64,000 nt of DNA, from assembly GCF_024362525.1 (NCBI RefSeq), contig NZ_CP101458.1, forward strand, positions 2,170,001 to 2,234,000. Reading direction: 5' to 3'. The position numbers and the translations under genes are program-made. Positions within the stretch are counted from its first letter, which is position 1; every line of letters starts with the position of its first letter. This document shows positions 33,970 to 43,523 of the stretch, piece by piece. Below the pieces are notes generated by a model. The model was not told the DNA's origin, made no database searches, and was given only the letters and a program-made list of their open reading frames with translations. The DNA is from Natrononativus amylolyticus (GTDB taxonomy: Archaea; Halobacteriota; Halobacteria; Halobacteriales; Natrialbaceae).

Positions 33970-34845
33970 ATGCGCCGGCGCGTTCGTCGTTCCGTTTCGA
34001 TTATTCGCACGCAGGGAATGATGAGTCTACTCGCCGAAATGTTCGATTTCGGGCGGTACACACTCCGAACATGGGTGACGGTAGCACTCCGAAGGGTATC
34101 AGACCCGCGCCCCATCCTCTGGTTGGCTATCCAGTTCCGTGCGGTCGTTACGAACCAGCGATACACCGACACGGATCCGTTCAAACTCGTCTGGGTCGAT
34201 CCGGATGAGGTCGCCTGGTTCGGTCCCGACGTGCCCAAACGGTGGGGGGCCGTCAGGGACGGGCCGTGGGATCAGCACAGCAGACGGTTCGAAGAGAAAC
34301 CGGTGTACTCGTCGATGGTCGCCCGGTTTCAGGAGAACGTCGACTGGGAAGAGACCGAAAAATACCACCGCTATCTGACGAAACTCGAGAACCACGAAAC
34401 GACCAAGGGGATGACGACGGAGGCTGATCTCCGGGTGTACTACCGCGGAATCGACGAGTTGTACGAACGGATCGCCGCAGAGGGCTACAAGACCCAGGAG
34501 AAGCTCCTCCGCGAATCACCCGGTCGGACGTTCGAGTCGAACAACGATAGCCTGCACCCGCTGTTGAACGAACTCCGAGTCTCGATCGGCCGTGATGGTT
34601 CGTTCCACAAGAGGGGCGCTGGAGACCACCGGCTCTCGATCGCGAAGGTGCTCGGCCTCGAATCGATTCCCGTCCTCGTCGCGTCCCGCCACGAGGAGTG
34701 GCAGGCCCTCCGCGATGAGATCGCCGTCGCGAAGCGATACGAGGACCTCAGCGACGACGCCCGAGTACACCTCGATCATCCCGATCTGCAGGATCTCGTT
34801 CCACGGACCTGGCGACAGCGAGGCGACTCGAGCGGCCAGGAATAG
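33970..34845 (+). CDS. ParB-fold-like protein in the glycosylation locus (copy 1)
   Basis: A 291-residue protein. A basic N-terminus with hydrophobic segments (about 15-60) precedes a domain whose core VSIGRDGSFHKRGAGDHRLS resembles the ParB/sulfiredoxin motif (GxHRxxAA); it continues IAKVLGLESIPVLVASRH. The usual Glu of GEHR is Asp here. A paralogue lies tail-to-tail 10 nt downstream on the opposite strand. ParB-like folds serve CTP-dependent partition proteins and ATP-using serine kinases, so nucleotide chemistry is conceivable. Function unknown; the context suggests surface-glycan work. Confidence 0.7.
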   Translation: MRRRVRRSVSIIRTQGMMSLLAEMFDFGRYTLRTWVTVALRRVSDPRPILWLAIQFRAVVTNQRYTDTDPFKLVWVDPDEVAWFGPDVPKRWGAVRDGPWDQHSRRFEEKPVYSSMVARFQENVDWEETEKYHRYLTKLENHETTKGMTTEADLRVYYRGIDELYERIAAEGYKTQEKLLRESPGRTFESNNDSLHPLLNELRVSIGRDGSFHKRGAGDHRLSIAKVLGLESIPVLVASRHEEWQALRDEIAVAKRYEDLSDDARVHLDHPDLQDLVPRTWRQRGDSSGQE

Positions 34846-34855
34846 GATCGCGAGG

Positions 34856-35611
34856 CTACGGCTCCGCAAATTCGCAGAGATCCGGGTGCGACTGTGACTC
34901 CTCGAGTCCCGCCGCGACAACGCGTTCTCGGCGGGCCTGCCAGGCCGCGTGGCGGACGACGACCCGAACCGGGATCGTCTCGAGTTCGAGCACCTTCGCG
35001 ATCGAGAGACGGTGGTTGCCGCCGCCACAGAAGATTAACGCGCCGTCGCGGCCGATGCTAACACACACCTGATCGAGCGCCGTCGACACCCGCGTGTCCG
35101 GCCCGTCGTACCCGCGAGCGGGGTCGTAGCCGTGTCGGCGCATGCTCTCGTAGAGCCCGTCGATGCGCTCGTACCGCCGCTGCAGATCCGCGAGCGAGAA
35201 GCAGCCGTCGACCTCGCCCTCGGCCTCGAGCCGTCGGCACAGCGCGTCGTGGCCGACTGTCTCCTCCCAGTCGCGGCCCTCAACGAATCGCTGTTCGACC
35301 GACCGGTACTTCAACGACTCCTCGTAGGGGACGACCCGGCGGTCCCAGTCGCCGCCCCGGACCGCGCCCGCCTCGAGGTACTTGTTGATTCCGTGGTTCG
35401 CGTCGACTATCGCGTTCGGGTCGACCTCGATCAGCGCGAACGGGTCGGCGAGCGCCTCGTAGCCGTGGACCGAACGGTAGTACTCGAGTCTCGCGTGAGC
35501 GAGGGTGCGGGCGAGCAGAGGGTGGTGAGCGAGGTACGCCCGTCCCGAGGAGACGAGCCCCCGGAGTCCGCCGGAGGCGACGACCGACCGGGCTCGCGCG
35601 ACCACTGACAT
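34856..35611 (-). CDS. ParB-fold-like protein in the glycosylation locus (copy 2)
   Basis: A 251-residue paralogue of the preceding gene. It shares the core: VSIGRDGALIFCGGGNHRLS (184-203), then IAKVLELETIPVRVVVRHAAWQ in pieces. The middle helix (LQRRYERIDGLYESMRRHGYDP) matches copy 1 (YYRGIDELYERIAAEGYKT). Here the motif is GNHR. The N-terminal part differs and is Ala/Arg-rich, with a possible weak membrane helix. It converges with copy 1 and is divergent from the GT61 gene. Function unknown. Confidence 0.7.
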   Translation of the reverse strand: MSVVARARSVVASGGLRGLVSSGRAYLAHHPLLARTLAHARLEYYRSVHGYEALADPFALIEVDPNAIVDANHGINKYLEAGAVRGGDWDRRVVPYEESLKYRSVEQRFVEGRDWEETVGHDALCRRLEAEGEVDGCFSLADLQRRYERIDGLYESMRRHGYDPARGYDGPDTRVSTALDQVCVSIGRDGALIFCGGGNHRLSIAKVLELETIPVRVVVRHAAWQARRERVVAAGLEESQSHPDLCEFAEP

Positions 35612-35700
35612 GGATCGGGCGTTCGCCCGAGCGCGGTAAATACCGTCCGGTATCGCCGCGAGCCGTCAGCGATTTGGTCGCGCTCGACGAACGCGAGAGC

Positions 35701-36954
35701 ATGTCACTCCGACGCGCGCGTCGAAAGGCCCGTGCCGTCGGACCCGTCGATTTCCTGCGGCGCGGAGTTCAAACGGCGGCGAAGCCGCGACTGATCGCCG
35801 CGACGGCCGCGACCCGGCTTCGAATTCCCTACCGGACGCGAGCAGAGCTGTCGGGAATCGCGAGCGGCTGTCGATCGATCGGCAGCGCGGAGACGATTAC
35901 GGTAGAGCCGCCAGCGGACGCCCCCGCCCAGCTCGAGCGGGTCGCCGGCGAGTACCGACTTGAGCGGCCGGTCGTCTGCACCGTCGCGAACGCCCGTCTG
36001 CTCGGACCGGACGCGCTCGCGGTCGGGCCGGACGGCGCGTTCCTCCTCGAGACGTCCCTCGGCCGCCGCGACCGCCTCGAGCGCTCGCTGCTCGCCGATC
36101 CGCGGCTGTTCGCGCTGGCGACCGCACGACCCGGCTCGCTCTCCGGCCCGCGGGCGACCGATCGACGGCTCGGAACCGTCTGCTCGCTCGTCGACGCCTC
36201 CCTCGAGGGGTACTCCCACTGGGTGCTGAAGGGACTGCCGCGCCTCGAGGGGCTCCGTCGGTGGGAGGCCGAATATGGCGTCCGGCCGTCGGTTCTGCTT
36301 CCCGAGGCCGCGCCGGCGTACGTCCGCGACTCGCTCGCGTGCTTCCGCTACGGCGACGACCGCCTCCTCGAGTGGGACGGCACCGACACCGCGGTCGACC
36401 GGCTGGTCGTTCCCTCGGTCCGCTCGCCCGAGCAGCGCCGGTCAGCGTACGAACAGCTGTTCGAGTACGACCTGACCTACAAGCTCACCTCGCCGGCGGC
36501 CTGCGCGTGGCTCAGATCCGAGCTCCGGAAGGGGCTCGAGGGCGACGAGCCGTCCGATCTGCCGGACCCGCCGGCAAACGGCGGGCGGCGCCTCTACATC
36601 TCGCGGGCCGACGCGGGCCGGCGGCGCGTGCTCAACGAAGATGCCGTACTCGAGGCGCTCTCCCCCCTCGGCTTCGAGTCGCACGCGCTCTCCAACCTCG
36701 CGTTCGCCGACCAGGCGCGGCTCTTCCTCGAGACGGACGTGATCGTCGCTCCCCACGGCGCCGGGCTGGCGAACCTCGCGTTCGCGAGCGACTGCGCGCT
36801 GGTCGAACTGTTCGGTGAGAAAGTCAAGCCGACCTACTGCATGCTCGCCTCGGCGCTCGGACTCGAGTACGAGTACATGCGGTGCGAGCCGAGAGGAGCC
36901 GATCTCGCGGTCGACCCGGAGCGGATTCGAGCGCACGCCGCCCGGTACTGCTGA
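35701..36954 (+). CDS. Glycosyltransferase family 61-like protein
   Basis: A 417-residue protein. The C-terminal half carries the GT61/DUF563 pattern: SHWVLKGLPRLEGLRRW, then RRLYISRADAGRRRVLNED, then DVIVAPHGAGLANLAFASDC and VELFGEKVKPTYCMLASALG. The region before residue 150 is a variable N-terminal domain. It should transfer a sugar to a lipid-linked or protein glycan in the adjacent pathway; donor and acceptor are unknown. I chose the ATG at 35701; a TTG 27 nt upstream would extend it. Confidence 0.83.
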   Translation: MSLRRARRKARAVGPVDFLRRGVQTAAKPRLIAATAATRLRIPYRTRAELSGIASGCRSIGSAETITVEPPADAPAQLERVAGEYRLERPVVCTVANARLLGPDALAVGPDGAFLLETSLGRRDRLERSLLADPRLFALATARPGSLSGPRATDRRLGTVCSLVDASLEGYSHWVLKGLPRLEGLRRWEAEYGVRPSVLLPEAAPAYVRDSLACFRYGDDRLLEWDGTDTAVDRLVVPSVRSPEQRRSAYEQLFEYDLTYKLTSPAACAWLRSELRKGLEGDEPSDLPDPPANGGRRLYISRADAGRRRVLNEDAVLEALSPLGFESHALSNLAFADQARLFLETDVIVAPHGAGLANLAFASDCALVELFGEKVKPTYCMLASALGLEYEYMRCEPRGADLAVDPERIRAHAARYC

Positions 36955-37138
36955 CCGGCGCGAGGGAGCGGTAATTCACCAGCGATCGCCGGTCGAAACG
37001 AGAGGGGGTTCTGCAGTCGCGAGAGGCGCCGTTCGATCGACCCCGCGGAAAACGCGTTGTGATCGGCGAATGTCACGCGGGCTGGAAGACAACGAAGGAC
37101 GTTTACCGACGGGTGGGAACTGTACGCCAACGCCGGCT

Positions 37139-38584
37139 ATGAGAATCGGGCAGACATCCTTCCTCCAGTTCGTCGCCGAAATTGCCGCCTCCGCAATCGG
37201 TTTCGTCGCGACGATCTACTTCGCCCGCATCCTCGGGCCCGAGATTCTCGGTTACTACGCCGTCGCGCTCGCGGTCGTGACCGGCCTCGGCATCGGCGGC
37301 AACATCGGGCTCTCGAGCGCGATCACGAAGCGGATGAGCGAGGGTGAGGAGCCGAACGCGTACTTCTGGGCCGGAGCCAGCATCATCCTCTCGCTGTTTC
37401 TCGTCCTCGCGATCGGCGTGCTCGCGTTCCACGAGCAGGTGAACGCCTATATCGGCGCCGACGTTCACTGGCTCATCGTCTTCATGCTGCTCGCGAGCCT
37501 GTGTTACTCGCTGTTCAATGCCGCGCTGAAGGGCCGACACCTCGTCCACGTCTACGCCGTCCTGAAACCGCTGAAGATCGGCGGCCGGGCCGTCGTCCAG
37601 ATCGCGCTCGTCCTCGCCGGCCTCGAGCTCACCGGGATGCTGATCGGCTACTCGACCGGCTGGGTGATGGCCGCGGCGGTCGCGGTCGTCGTACTCACCC
37701 CCCGGTTCGAACGCCCCTCGCGGCGTCACTACGCGAAGCTGCTCGAGTTCGCGAAGTACTCCTGGCTCGGCCGCGTCCAGGGGAAGACGTTCAGCGAGGC
37801 CGACATCCTGATTCTGGGGGCGCTCGTCTCGAGCGCGCTCGTCGGGATCTACTCGATCGCGTGGGCGCTGTGTTCGTTCTTCCTGATCTTCGCTCACGCG
37901 ATCAGCACGGCCATGTTCCCCGAGATCAGCAAACAGAGCGCGCGGGGGGAGTCCGGTCGGATCGCCAGGCTGACGACGGACGCGCTCGCCTTTGCGGGGT
38001 TCGTCCTGATCCCCGGCGCCGTCGGCGGGATACTCGTCGGCGACAGAGTCCTCGCCGTCTACGGAGCGGAGTTCGTCGAGGGGCAGGCCGTCCTCCCGAT
38101 CCTCCTGTTCGGCTCGCTGCTGTACGCCTACCTCGACCAGCTCCTGAACACCCTGAACGGGATCGACCGTCCGGACGTCGCGTTTCGCGTCAACGGGCTG
38201 TTCATCGGGACGAACGTGGTCGCCAACGTCGCGCTCGTCTACGCGTTCGGCTGGGTCGGCGCGGCGGTCGGGACCGCGCTCTCGGCCGCCGTCGGCCTGG
38301 TAGCCGCGTTCTGGTTGATACGCCGGCGCCTCGCGTTCGAACTCCCGGTCGCCGAGATCGGCCGCCAGTGGGCGGCGGCGCTCCTCATGGCCGCGGCGGT
38401 CTACCCGGCGACGCTCCTCGCGGGCCCGCCCGCCGAGACGCTGCCCGCGGCGATCGTCACGGTCGTCATCGTCGGGATCGGCGCGGCCGTCTACACGGTC
38501 GCCCTGCTCGCGATGTCGGCGCGATTTCGGACCGTCGTCAGAGAGAATGTCCCCGTCGACCTCCCGCGCGTCGCCGGCCGCTAA
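37139..38584 (+). CDS. Lipid-linked oligosaccharide flippase (Wzx/polysaccharide transporter type)
   Basis: A 481-residue membrane protein with about 12-14 hydrophobic segments. The start MRIGQTSFLQFVAEIAASAI and ARILGPEILGYYAVALAVV are typical of Wzx/MVF-fold exporters, and so is FPEISKQSARGE in the middle. It most likely moves the dolichol-linked glycan across the membrane before AglB uses it, a task assigned to AglR-type proteins in Haloferax. The ATG at 37139 starts exactly at the first membrane helix. Confidence 0.88.
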   Translation: MRIGQTSFLQFVAEIAASAIGFVATIYFARILGPEILGYYAVALAVVTGLGIGGNIGLSSAITKRMSEGEEPNAYFWAGASIILSLFLVLAIGVLAFHEQVNAYIGADVHWLIVFMLLASLCYSLFNAALKGRHLVHVYAVLKPLKIGGRAVVQIALVLAGLELTGMLIGYSTGWVMAAAVAVVVLTPRFERPSRRHYAKLLEFAKYSWLGRVQGKTFSEADILILGALVSSALVGIYSIAWALCSFFLIFAHAISTAMFPEISKQSARGESGRIARLTTDALAFAGFVLIPGAVGGILVGDRVLAVYGAEFVEGQAVLPILLFGSLLYAYLDQLLNTLNGIDRPDVAFRVNGLFIGTNVVANVALVYAFGWVGAAVGTALSAAVGLVAAFWLIRRRLAFELPVAEIGRQWAAALLMAAAVYPATLLAGPPAETLPAAIVTVVIVGIGAAVYTVALLAMSARFRTVVRENVPVDLPRVAGR

Positions 38585-38656
38585 CCGCTGGCCGCGGCAG
38601 GGTCAACCGCGACGTGGGCCTCCGGCGACGCGTTTCCCGCTCGCGCGTCGTGGGCG

Positions 38657-39616
38657 TTACAGCACGCTCGCGTAGATCTCGAGTAGCCGATCCCCGATTC
38701 GCTCCCAGCTCACCTCCCGGACGACCTCGCGGCCGTTCGACCGCTCGCCGACCTCGAGGACGCGAACGAGGTGGTCGACCAGTTCGTCCTCGGACGTCCC
38801 CACGCCCGACGGCTCGACGCGCTCGAGGCGGGTCCGGACGTCCCCGACGGCCGTCGAGACGACCGGCAGGTTGCAGGCCATCGCCTCCTTGACCGTGTTC
38901 GGCGACCCCTCGTGTCTCGAGGTGAGCAACAGCGCGTCGGCGGCGTTCATGTACGTCGCCACCCGGTCGTGGCGCACGCCCGAGATGGTCCGGAGTTCGA
39001 TCTCGTCGTCGAGCCGATCGCTCGCCCGCGCGACGACGCGCTCGGCCAGCGGGTAGTTCTTTCGCTCGTAGTCGGGCGCGTACGGGAACAGCACGTTCGT
39101 CGCCCGCGGGTCCCAGCCGACGGCCTCGCAGGCCTCCCGGCGATCCATCGGTTCGAACCGCTCGAGGTCGATCCCGCTCGGCAGGATCTCCGCATCGCGG
39201 CCGAGCAGTTCGCGCATCTCCTCGCTGCGAACCGTGATCGCGTCACAGCGCCAGGCGCACGCCTTCGTCACGAGTCCGTCGAAGCCGACGACGTCGGACC
39301 CCCACAGCGTGAGGACGACGGGGAGCCGACGCTGCGTGATCGCGTAGGGAGCCGTGAGGCCGTAGTTCGCGTGGATCAGATCGTACTCGCCGCGGCGAAG
39401 CTCGCGGCGGACCTGCGGGACGAACCGGAGGTACTCCCTCGGCCCGCGACCGCGGCCCATCGCGCCGTCGATCTGGTCGGCACCGGGGACGACGAGCACC
39501 GTCGTCTCGACGCCCTTTCGCTCGAGCGTGTCGATCTGCTGGTCGAAGAAGACCTCTCGAGCGGTCACGAGCTGGAGGACGCGAAGGCGCTCGTCGGGGG
39601 AGACGACGAGCGTCAC
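38657..39616 (-). CDS. Glycosyltransferase family 4
   Basis: A 319-residue GT-B enzyme. The N-terminal half has YDLIHANYGLTAPYAI and VVLTLWGSDVVG; the C-terminal half has a nucleotide-sugar site SRHEGSPNTVKEAMACNLPV with the E-x7-E pattern. It transfers a hexose-type sugar, probably onto the growing lipid-linked N-glycan. It overlaps the AglG-like gene by 4 nt, so the two are co-translated. The sugar is not predictable. Confidence 0.87.
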   Translation of the reverse strand: MTLVVSPDERLRVLQLVTAREVFFDQQIDTLERKGVETTVLVVPGADQIDGAMGRGRGPREYLRFVPQVRRELRRGEYDLIHANYGLTAPYAITQRRLPVVLTLWGSDVVGFDGLVTKACAWRCDAITVRSEEMRELLGRDAEILPSGIDLERFEPMDRREACEAVGWDPRATNVLFPYAPDYERKNYPLAERVVARASDRLDDEIELRTISGVRHDRVATYMNAADALLLTSRHEGSPNTVKEAMACNLPVVSTAVGDVRTRLERVEPSGVGTSEDELVDHLVRVLEVGERSNGREVVREVSWERIGDRLLEIYASVL

Positions 39617-40554
39617 GCGTCGTCTCCGATCAGCTCCCGGCGGGGTTGCGTCAGACCGTACAGGTAGCCGAAGCCGACCGCGCCGGTGAAGACGAAGATC
39701 GCCACGAGCTGCTTGAGCTCGGGCATTGAGGGCGCGCGCACGAGGTCGCGAACCCGTATCGGGACGAACTCGAGCATGAGCCGTTTCAGGTAGTCGTTCT
39801 TGTCGCCAGCGGCCTCCGGCAGCAGGAGGTCCATGATCCGTTTGGAGTAGCCCTGCCAGAACGAGCGGAAGACGAGCCAGCGGAAGTCCCCGCGGTAGTC
39901 GAACAGCCTGTGGTTGACGACCGCGTCGGTGTTGTAGATCACGCCCTTGCCGTACCTGTTCGCCATCCGGATGCAGACCGGCGCCTCGTGGGCCTGGATG
40001 TGCCGGTCGCCCTTGCGGCCCGTGTTTTCGTCGTAGCCGCCGACGGAGAGGAAGACCTCCCGGTAGAAGGAGATGTTCGAACCGTAGGTGTTCCGCAGTT
40101 CCTCCATGTGCTCGCCCATCCCTCGCTCGTCACAGCCCACGAGCCAGTAGAACTCCGCGGGGAAGAAGTCGGGTTTCTCGGTGACCCAGTCCGGTTTCGC
40201 GTGGCCGCCGACGGCGATCGCGTCGGTTTCGTCGTACACGCGCGCGAGCTCCGCGATCCAGTCGGGCTCGGCGACCGCGTCGTCGTCGATGAAGGCGACG
40301 ACGTCGCCGGTGGCGATCTTCGCTCCCCGCGTTCGACTGGAGGAGATGCCCTGGTTCTCGTCGTTGCAGTGGAGGACGACGCCCTCGCGGTCGCCGAACT
40401 CCTCGCAGACCCGGTCGAAGACGGCGTCGTTACCGTCGACGACGACGACGACCTCGAGCGGCTCGTACGTCTGGGCGAGGACGCTCTCGACGCACTCCGA
40501 GAACACGTCGTAGCGCTCCATCGCGTACGTACAGATGACGACGGAGACCTTCAT
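39613..40554 (-). CDS. aglG: AglG-like family 2 glycosyltransferase (glucuronosyl type)
   Basis: A 313-residue GT-A enzyme with a C-terminal membrane segment (about 283-303). MKVSVVICTYAMERYDVFSE opens the domain, FIDDDAVAEPDWI carries the metal-binding DDD, and RNTYGSNISFYREVFLSVGG plus DRHIQAHEAPVCIRM match the archaeal AglG/AglI group, which adds hexuronic acid. It starts an operon with the GT4 gene and is divergent from aglB with an identical promoter block. Confidence 0.82.
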   Translation of the reverse strand: MKVSVVICTYAMERYDVFSECVESVLAQTYEPLEVVVVVDGNDAVFDRVCEEFGDREGVVLHCNDENQGISSSRTRGAKIATGDVVAFIDDDAVAEPDWIAELARVYDETDAIAVGGHAKPDWVTEKPDFFPAEFYWLVGCDERGMGEHMEELRNTYGSNISFYREVFLSVGGYDENTGRKGDRHIQAHEAPVCIRMANRYGKGVIYNTDAVVNHRLFDYRGDFRWLVFRSFWQGYSKRIMDLLLPEAAGDKNDYLKRLMLEFVPIRVRDLVRAPSMPELKQLVAIFVFTGAVGFGYLYGLTQPRRELIGDDA

Positions 40555-40578
40555 TGGCGTTCGGTTTCCGTGAGCGGC

Positions 40579-40590
40579 GAATAAGCCTTG
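40579..40590 (-). promoter_or_regulatory. Promoter block CAAGGCTTATTC of the aglG-like gene
   Basis: Minus-strand CAAGGCTTATTC combines a BRE-like CAAGG with the TATA-like CTTATTC. Its first base is 36 nt from the start codon. The same 12 bases occur at the same distance from aglB on the other strand. Confidence 0.6.
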
Positions 40591-40742
40591 CCCTTCAGAC
40601 GGACGACCGGAGGTCGTCTCCGGTACAGCCCAAGGCGGTTCGCGGCTACGCAGAGAAATCGGTACGTCAGGCCGTCGTAGGATACGATCGGCTCTCCGAC
40701 TCGTTCGCCCGTCCCGAACATGAAACGCGAGCAAGTATATGA

Positions 40743-40754
40743 CAAGGCTTATTC
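40743..40754 (+). promoter_or_regulatory. Promoter block CAAGGCTTATTC of aglB
   Basis: Identical to the block at 40579-40590 on the other strand; its first base is again exactly 36 nt before the start codon. Flanking bases differ, so this is conserved promoter signal rather than a recent duplication. Confidence 0.6.
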
Positions 40755-40778
40755 TTGGCTTGCGACTGTTGGAACCTA

Positions 40779-43523
40779 ATGAGCACTGACACCGAACACG
40801 TCGACGAGGCTGCCGAGACCTCCGTCCTCGACACGTGGGAGGAGTGGTATCACATCCCAATTATCGGGATCGTGATGCTGTTTATGATCTGGGTCCGCAC
40901 CCAGTCGTACGACCGGTTCGTCACCGACGACGGAACGCCCGCCCTCGCCGCCGTCGACTCCTGGTACCACTGGCGAACCGTCCAGTGGACGGCGGAGAAC
41001 TACCCGTGGACGATGCCGTTCGACGTCTGGACCGGCTTTCCGACCGGGCGGTACGTCGGCCAGTTCGGCACCCTGTTTGATCAGCTGATCGTGACCGCGG
41101 CGATGGTCGTCGGACTCGGCGATCCGTCGACGGAAACGCTGTACACCGTCTCGTTGCTCGCCGTGCCGGTAATGGCCGCCCTCGTCGCGATTCCGGTGTT
41201 CTACATGGGCCGCAGACTGGGCGGAACGATCGGCGGCCTCCTCTCGGTCGTACTCCTCGCGCTCGCGCCGGGAACGTTTCTCTACCGGACGACCGCGGGC
41301 CAGCTCCAGCACCACGTCGCGGAGGTGCTGTTCATGGCGCTCGCCGTCCTCGCGATGATGGTCGCCCTTCGCGTCGCCGAGCGGGAGAAACCAATCTACG
41401 AACTGGTCGTCGACGGGGACTGGGCCGCGCTGCGGACGCCCGCGATCTACAGCGCTCTCGCCGGAGTCGCGCTCTCGCTGTACATCTGGGTGTGGCCCCC
41501 CGGCGTCGTCCTCATCGGAATCTTCGCCGTCTTCTTTACCGTCCAGCTCTGTCTCGACTACGTTCGCGGGATCTCACCCGACCACGTCGCCTTCGTCGGG
41601 GCGGTCAGTCTCGGCGTCACGGCGATCGTCACCGCGCTCCTGATCGAGGAGTGGTCGACGAGCACGACGAGTTTCGGCTACCTCCAGCCGATCTCGGCGG
41701 CCCTCGTCGCCGCGGGCTGTCTGTTCATGGCGTGGCTCGCCCGACAGTGGAACCGCCGGTCGATCGACCCGATCTACTACCCCGCCGCGATCGGCGGACT
41801 CCTGTTCGTCGCCTTCGGGGCGATGGCGCTGGCCCTCCCCGATCTCTTCGGAACGCTCTCGGACAACCTGGTTCGCCGGCTCATCCCCATCGGCGCCACG
41901 GAGACGGACATGACCATCTCGGAGGCCCAGCCGCCCGAGGACTTCAACAGCCACGTCTTCTCCGAGTTCGGGATGGCGTTCTACACGATGCTCGCGGGGC
42001 TCGCGTTGCTCGCACTCGGCCCGCTTCTCGGACGGACGTACCGCGCCGAGCACACGCTGATCCTCGTCTGGTCGCTGTTCCTGATCAGCATGGCCGCGAC
42101 GCAGGTCCGCTTCGCGTACTATCTCGTCCTCGCCGTCGCGGTCGTCAACGCCGTCTTCGTCTCCGACGTGATCCGGCTGTTCAACCTCGACCTCGAGGGC
42201 GGCGTCCGCTCGATCCGCGAGATCGAGACCTACCAGGTGATCACCCTGTTGCTGGTCGTGATGTTGCTGTTCGCGCCGCTGCTGCCGCCCGTTGCGGCCG
42301 GCACCGCATGGGACCGCGGCGCCGCGGCGTTCCCAAGCGACGACGGCCAGACCTGGGAGGAGTCGAACCACTGGCTTCAGGAGAACACGCCCGCACCCGG
42401 GGACTGGGGCGGCGCCGACAACGCGAGCGACCTCGAGTACTACGGCACGTACGACTACCCCGAGGACGGCAACTACGAGTACCCGGTCGGCGCCTACGGC
42501 GTGATGTCGTGGTGGGACTACGGCCACCTGATAACGGTCCAGGGCGAGCGGATCCCCCACTCGAACCCGTTCCAGCAGAACGCACGCTCCTCGTCGGCGT
42601 TCCTGACCGCCCAGTCCGAAGAGCGGGGCGAGCTCATCATGGACGGCATCGCAGCCGACGTCTCCGTCTCGAACGCGAGCGACGAGGAGATCGAACGCCA
42701 GCTCGAGGGGAACGACTCCCACGAGGAGTTGCGGTACGTGATGATCGATCACAAGATGGCGGGCGGCAAGTTCGGGGCGATCTCGACGTGGACCGGCCCC
42801 GGCTACGGCGCCTACCTCGAACAGAACCAGTACCAGATCAACGGAGAGGAAGAGACCCTTCACGGACCCGGCGAGGCGTACTACGATACGATGCTCGCGA
42901 GCCTCTACCTCGAGGACGCGGACGGGCTCGAGCACTACCGACTGGTCCACGAGGCCGACGACTACGCCGTCGTCGGCGGAATGCTCGGCAACGACGGGCC
43001 GGTCCCGCGCAACTCGTTCGCGCTCGACGACGGCTGGAACGAGAACACCGAGCAGATCCGGGACAATCTCGCCCAGTCGCGCGAAGACGGCGCGGTCGAC
43101 CAGTCCCTCGGCGGCGCGATCTGGGACGGCCACCTCGCCTCGTCGGTCAAGACGTTCGAACGCGTCGAAGGAGCGACCCTCACCGGCACGGTCGATGACA
43201 GCGCGCTCGACGAGGAGGCGACCGTGTACGCAGAGATCGAACTCGAGACGGCCCCCGGTCGGACGTTCACCTACACGCAGGAAGCCGACGTCGAAGACGG
43301 CGCGTTCGAACTGACGGTCCCGTACGCGACGAACGACGAACTCGGAACGGACGACGGCTACACCGACAGCAGCGTCGAGGCCCTCGAAGAGTACGAGATC
43401 GTCATCGCAACCGGCGACGGTGACGACCTCGAGCGACAGTACGCCGGGACCGCGTCCGTCCCTGAAACCGCCGTCGTCGACGGCGACAGCATCGACGTGA
43501 CGCTCGAGGAAGCGACGGACTGA
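40779..43523 (+). CDS. aglB: Oligosaccharyltransferase AglB (STT3 family)
   Basis: A 914-residue membrane enzyme that transfers the dolichol-linked glycan to Asn in exported proteins. About 13 membrane segments fill residues 25-520. The large outer domain has the signature WWDYGH (in VMSWWDYGHLITVQGER) followed by HSNPFQQNARS, and a DK-type motif around MIDHKMAGGKFG. A C-terminal beta domain with acidic sequence ends the protein. The ATG at 40779 (MSTDTEHVDEAAE) fits the promoter spacing. It is the final enzyme of the surrounding locus. Confidence 0.95.
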   Translation: MSTDTEHVDEAAETSVLDTWEEWYHIPIIGIVMLFMIWVRTQSYDRFVTDDGTPALAAVDSWYHWRTVQWTAENYPWTMPFDVWTGFPTGRYVGQFGTLFDQLIVTAAMVVGLGDPSTETLYTVSLLAVPVMAALVAIPVFYMGRRLGGTIGGLLSVVLLALAPGTFLYRTTAGQLQHHVAEVLFMALAVLAMMVALRVAEREKPIYELVVDGDWAALRTPAIYSALAGVALSLYIWVWPPGVVLIGIFAVFFTVQLCLDYVRGISPDHVAFVGAVSLGVTAIVTALLIEEWSTSTTSFGYLQPISAALVAAGCLFMAWLARQWNRRSIDPIYYPAAIGGLLFVAFGAMALALPDLFGTLSDNLVRRLIPIGATETDMTISEAQPPEDFNSHVFSEFGMAFYTMLAGLALLALGPLLGRTYRAEHTLILVWSLFLISMAATQVRFAYYLVLAVAVVNAVFVSDVIRLFNLDLEGGVRSIREIETYQVITLLLVVMLLFAPLLPPVAAGTAWDRGAAAFPSDDGQTWEESNHWLQENTPAPGDWGGADNASDLEYYGTYDYPEDGNYEYPVGAYGVMSWWDYGHLITVQGERIPHSNPFQQNARSSSAFLTAQSEERGELIMDGIAADVSVSNASDEEIERQLEGNDSHEELRYVMIDHKMAGGKFGAISTWTGPGYGAYLEQNQYQINGEEETLHGPGEAYYDTMLASLYLEDADGLEHYRLVHEADDYAVVGGMLGNDGPVPRNSFALDDGWNENTEQIRDNLAQSREDGAVDQSLGGAIWDGHLASSVKTFERVEGATLTGTVDDSALDEEATVYAEIELETAPGRTFTYTQEADVEDGAFELTVPYATNDELGTDDGYTDSSVEALEEYEIVIATGDGDDLERQYAGTASVPETAVVDGDSIDVTLEEATD

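Noticed and set aside
36815-37138. Extension of the flippase upstream to 36815
   Set aside because: The added sequence overlaps the end of the GT61 gene and is Ser/Arg-rich. The ATG at 37139 starts right at the first membrane helix.
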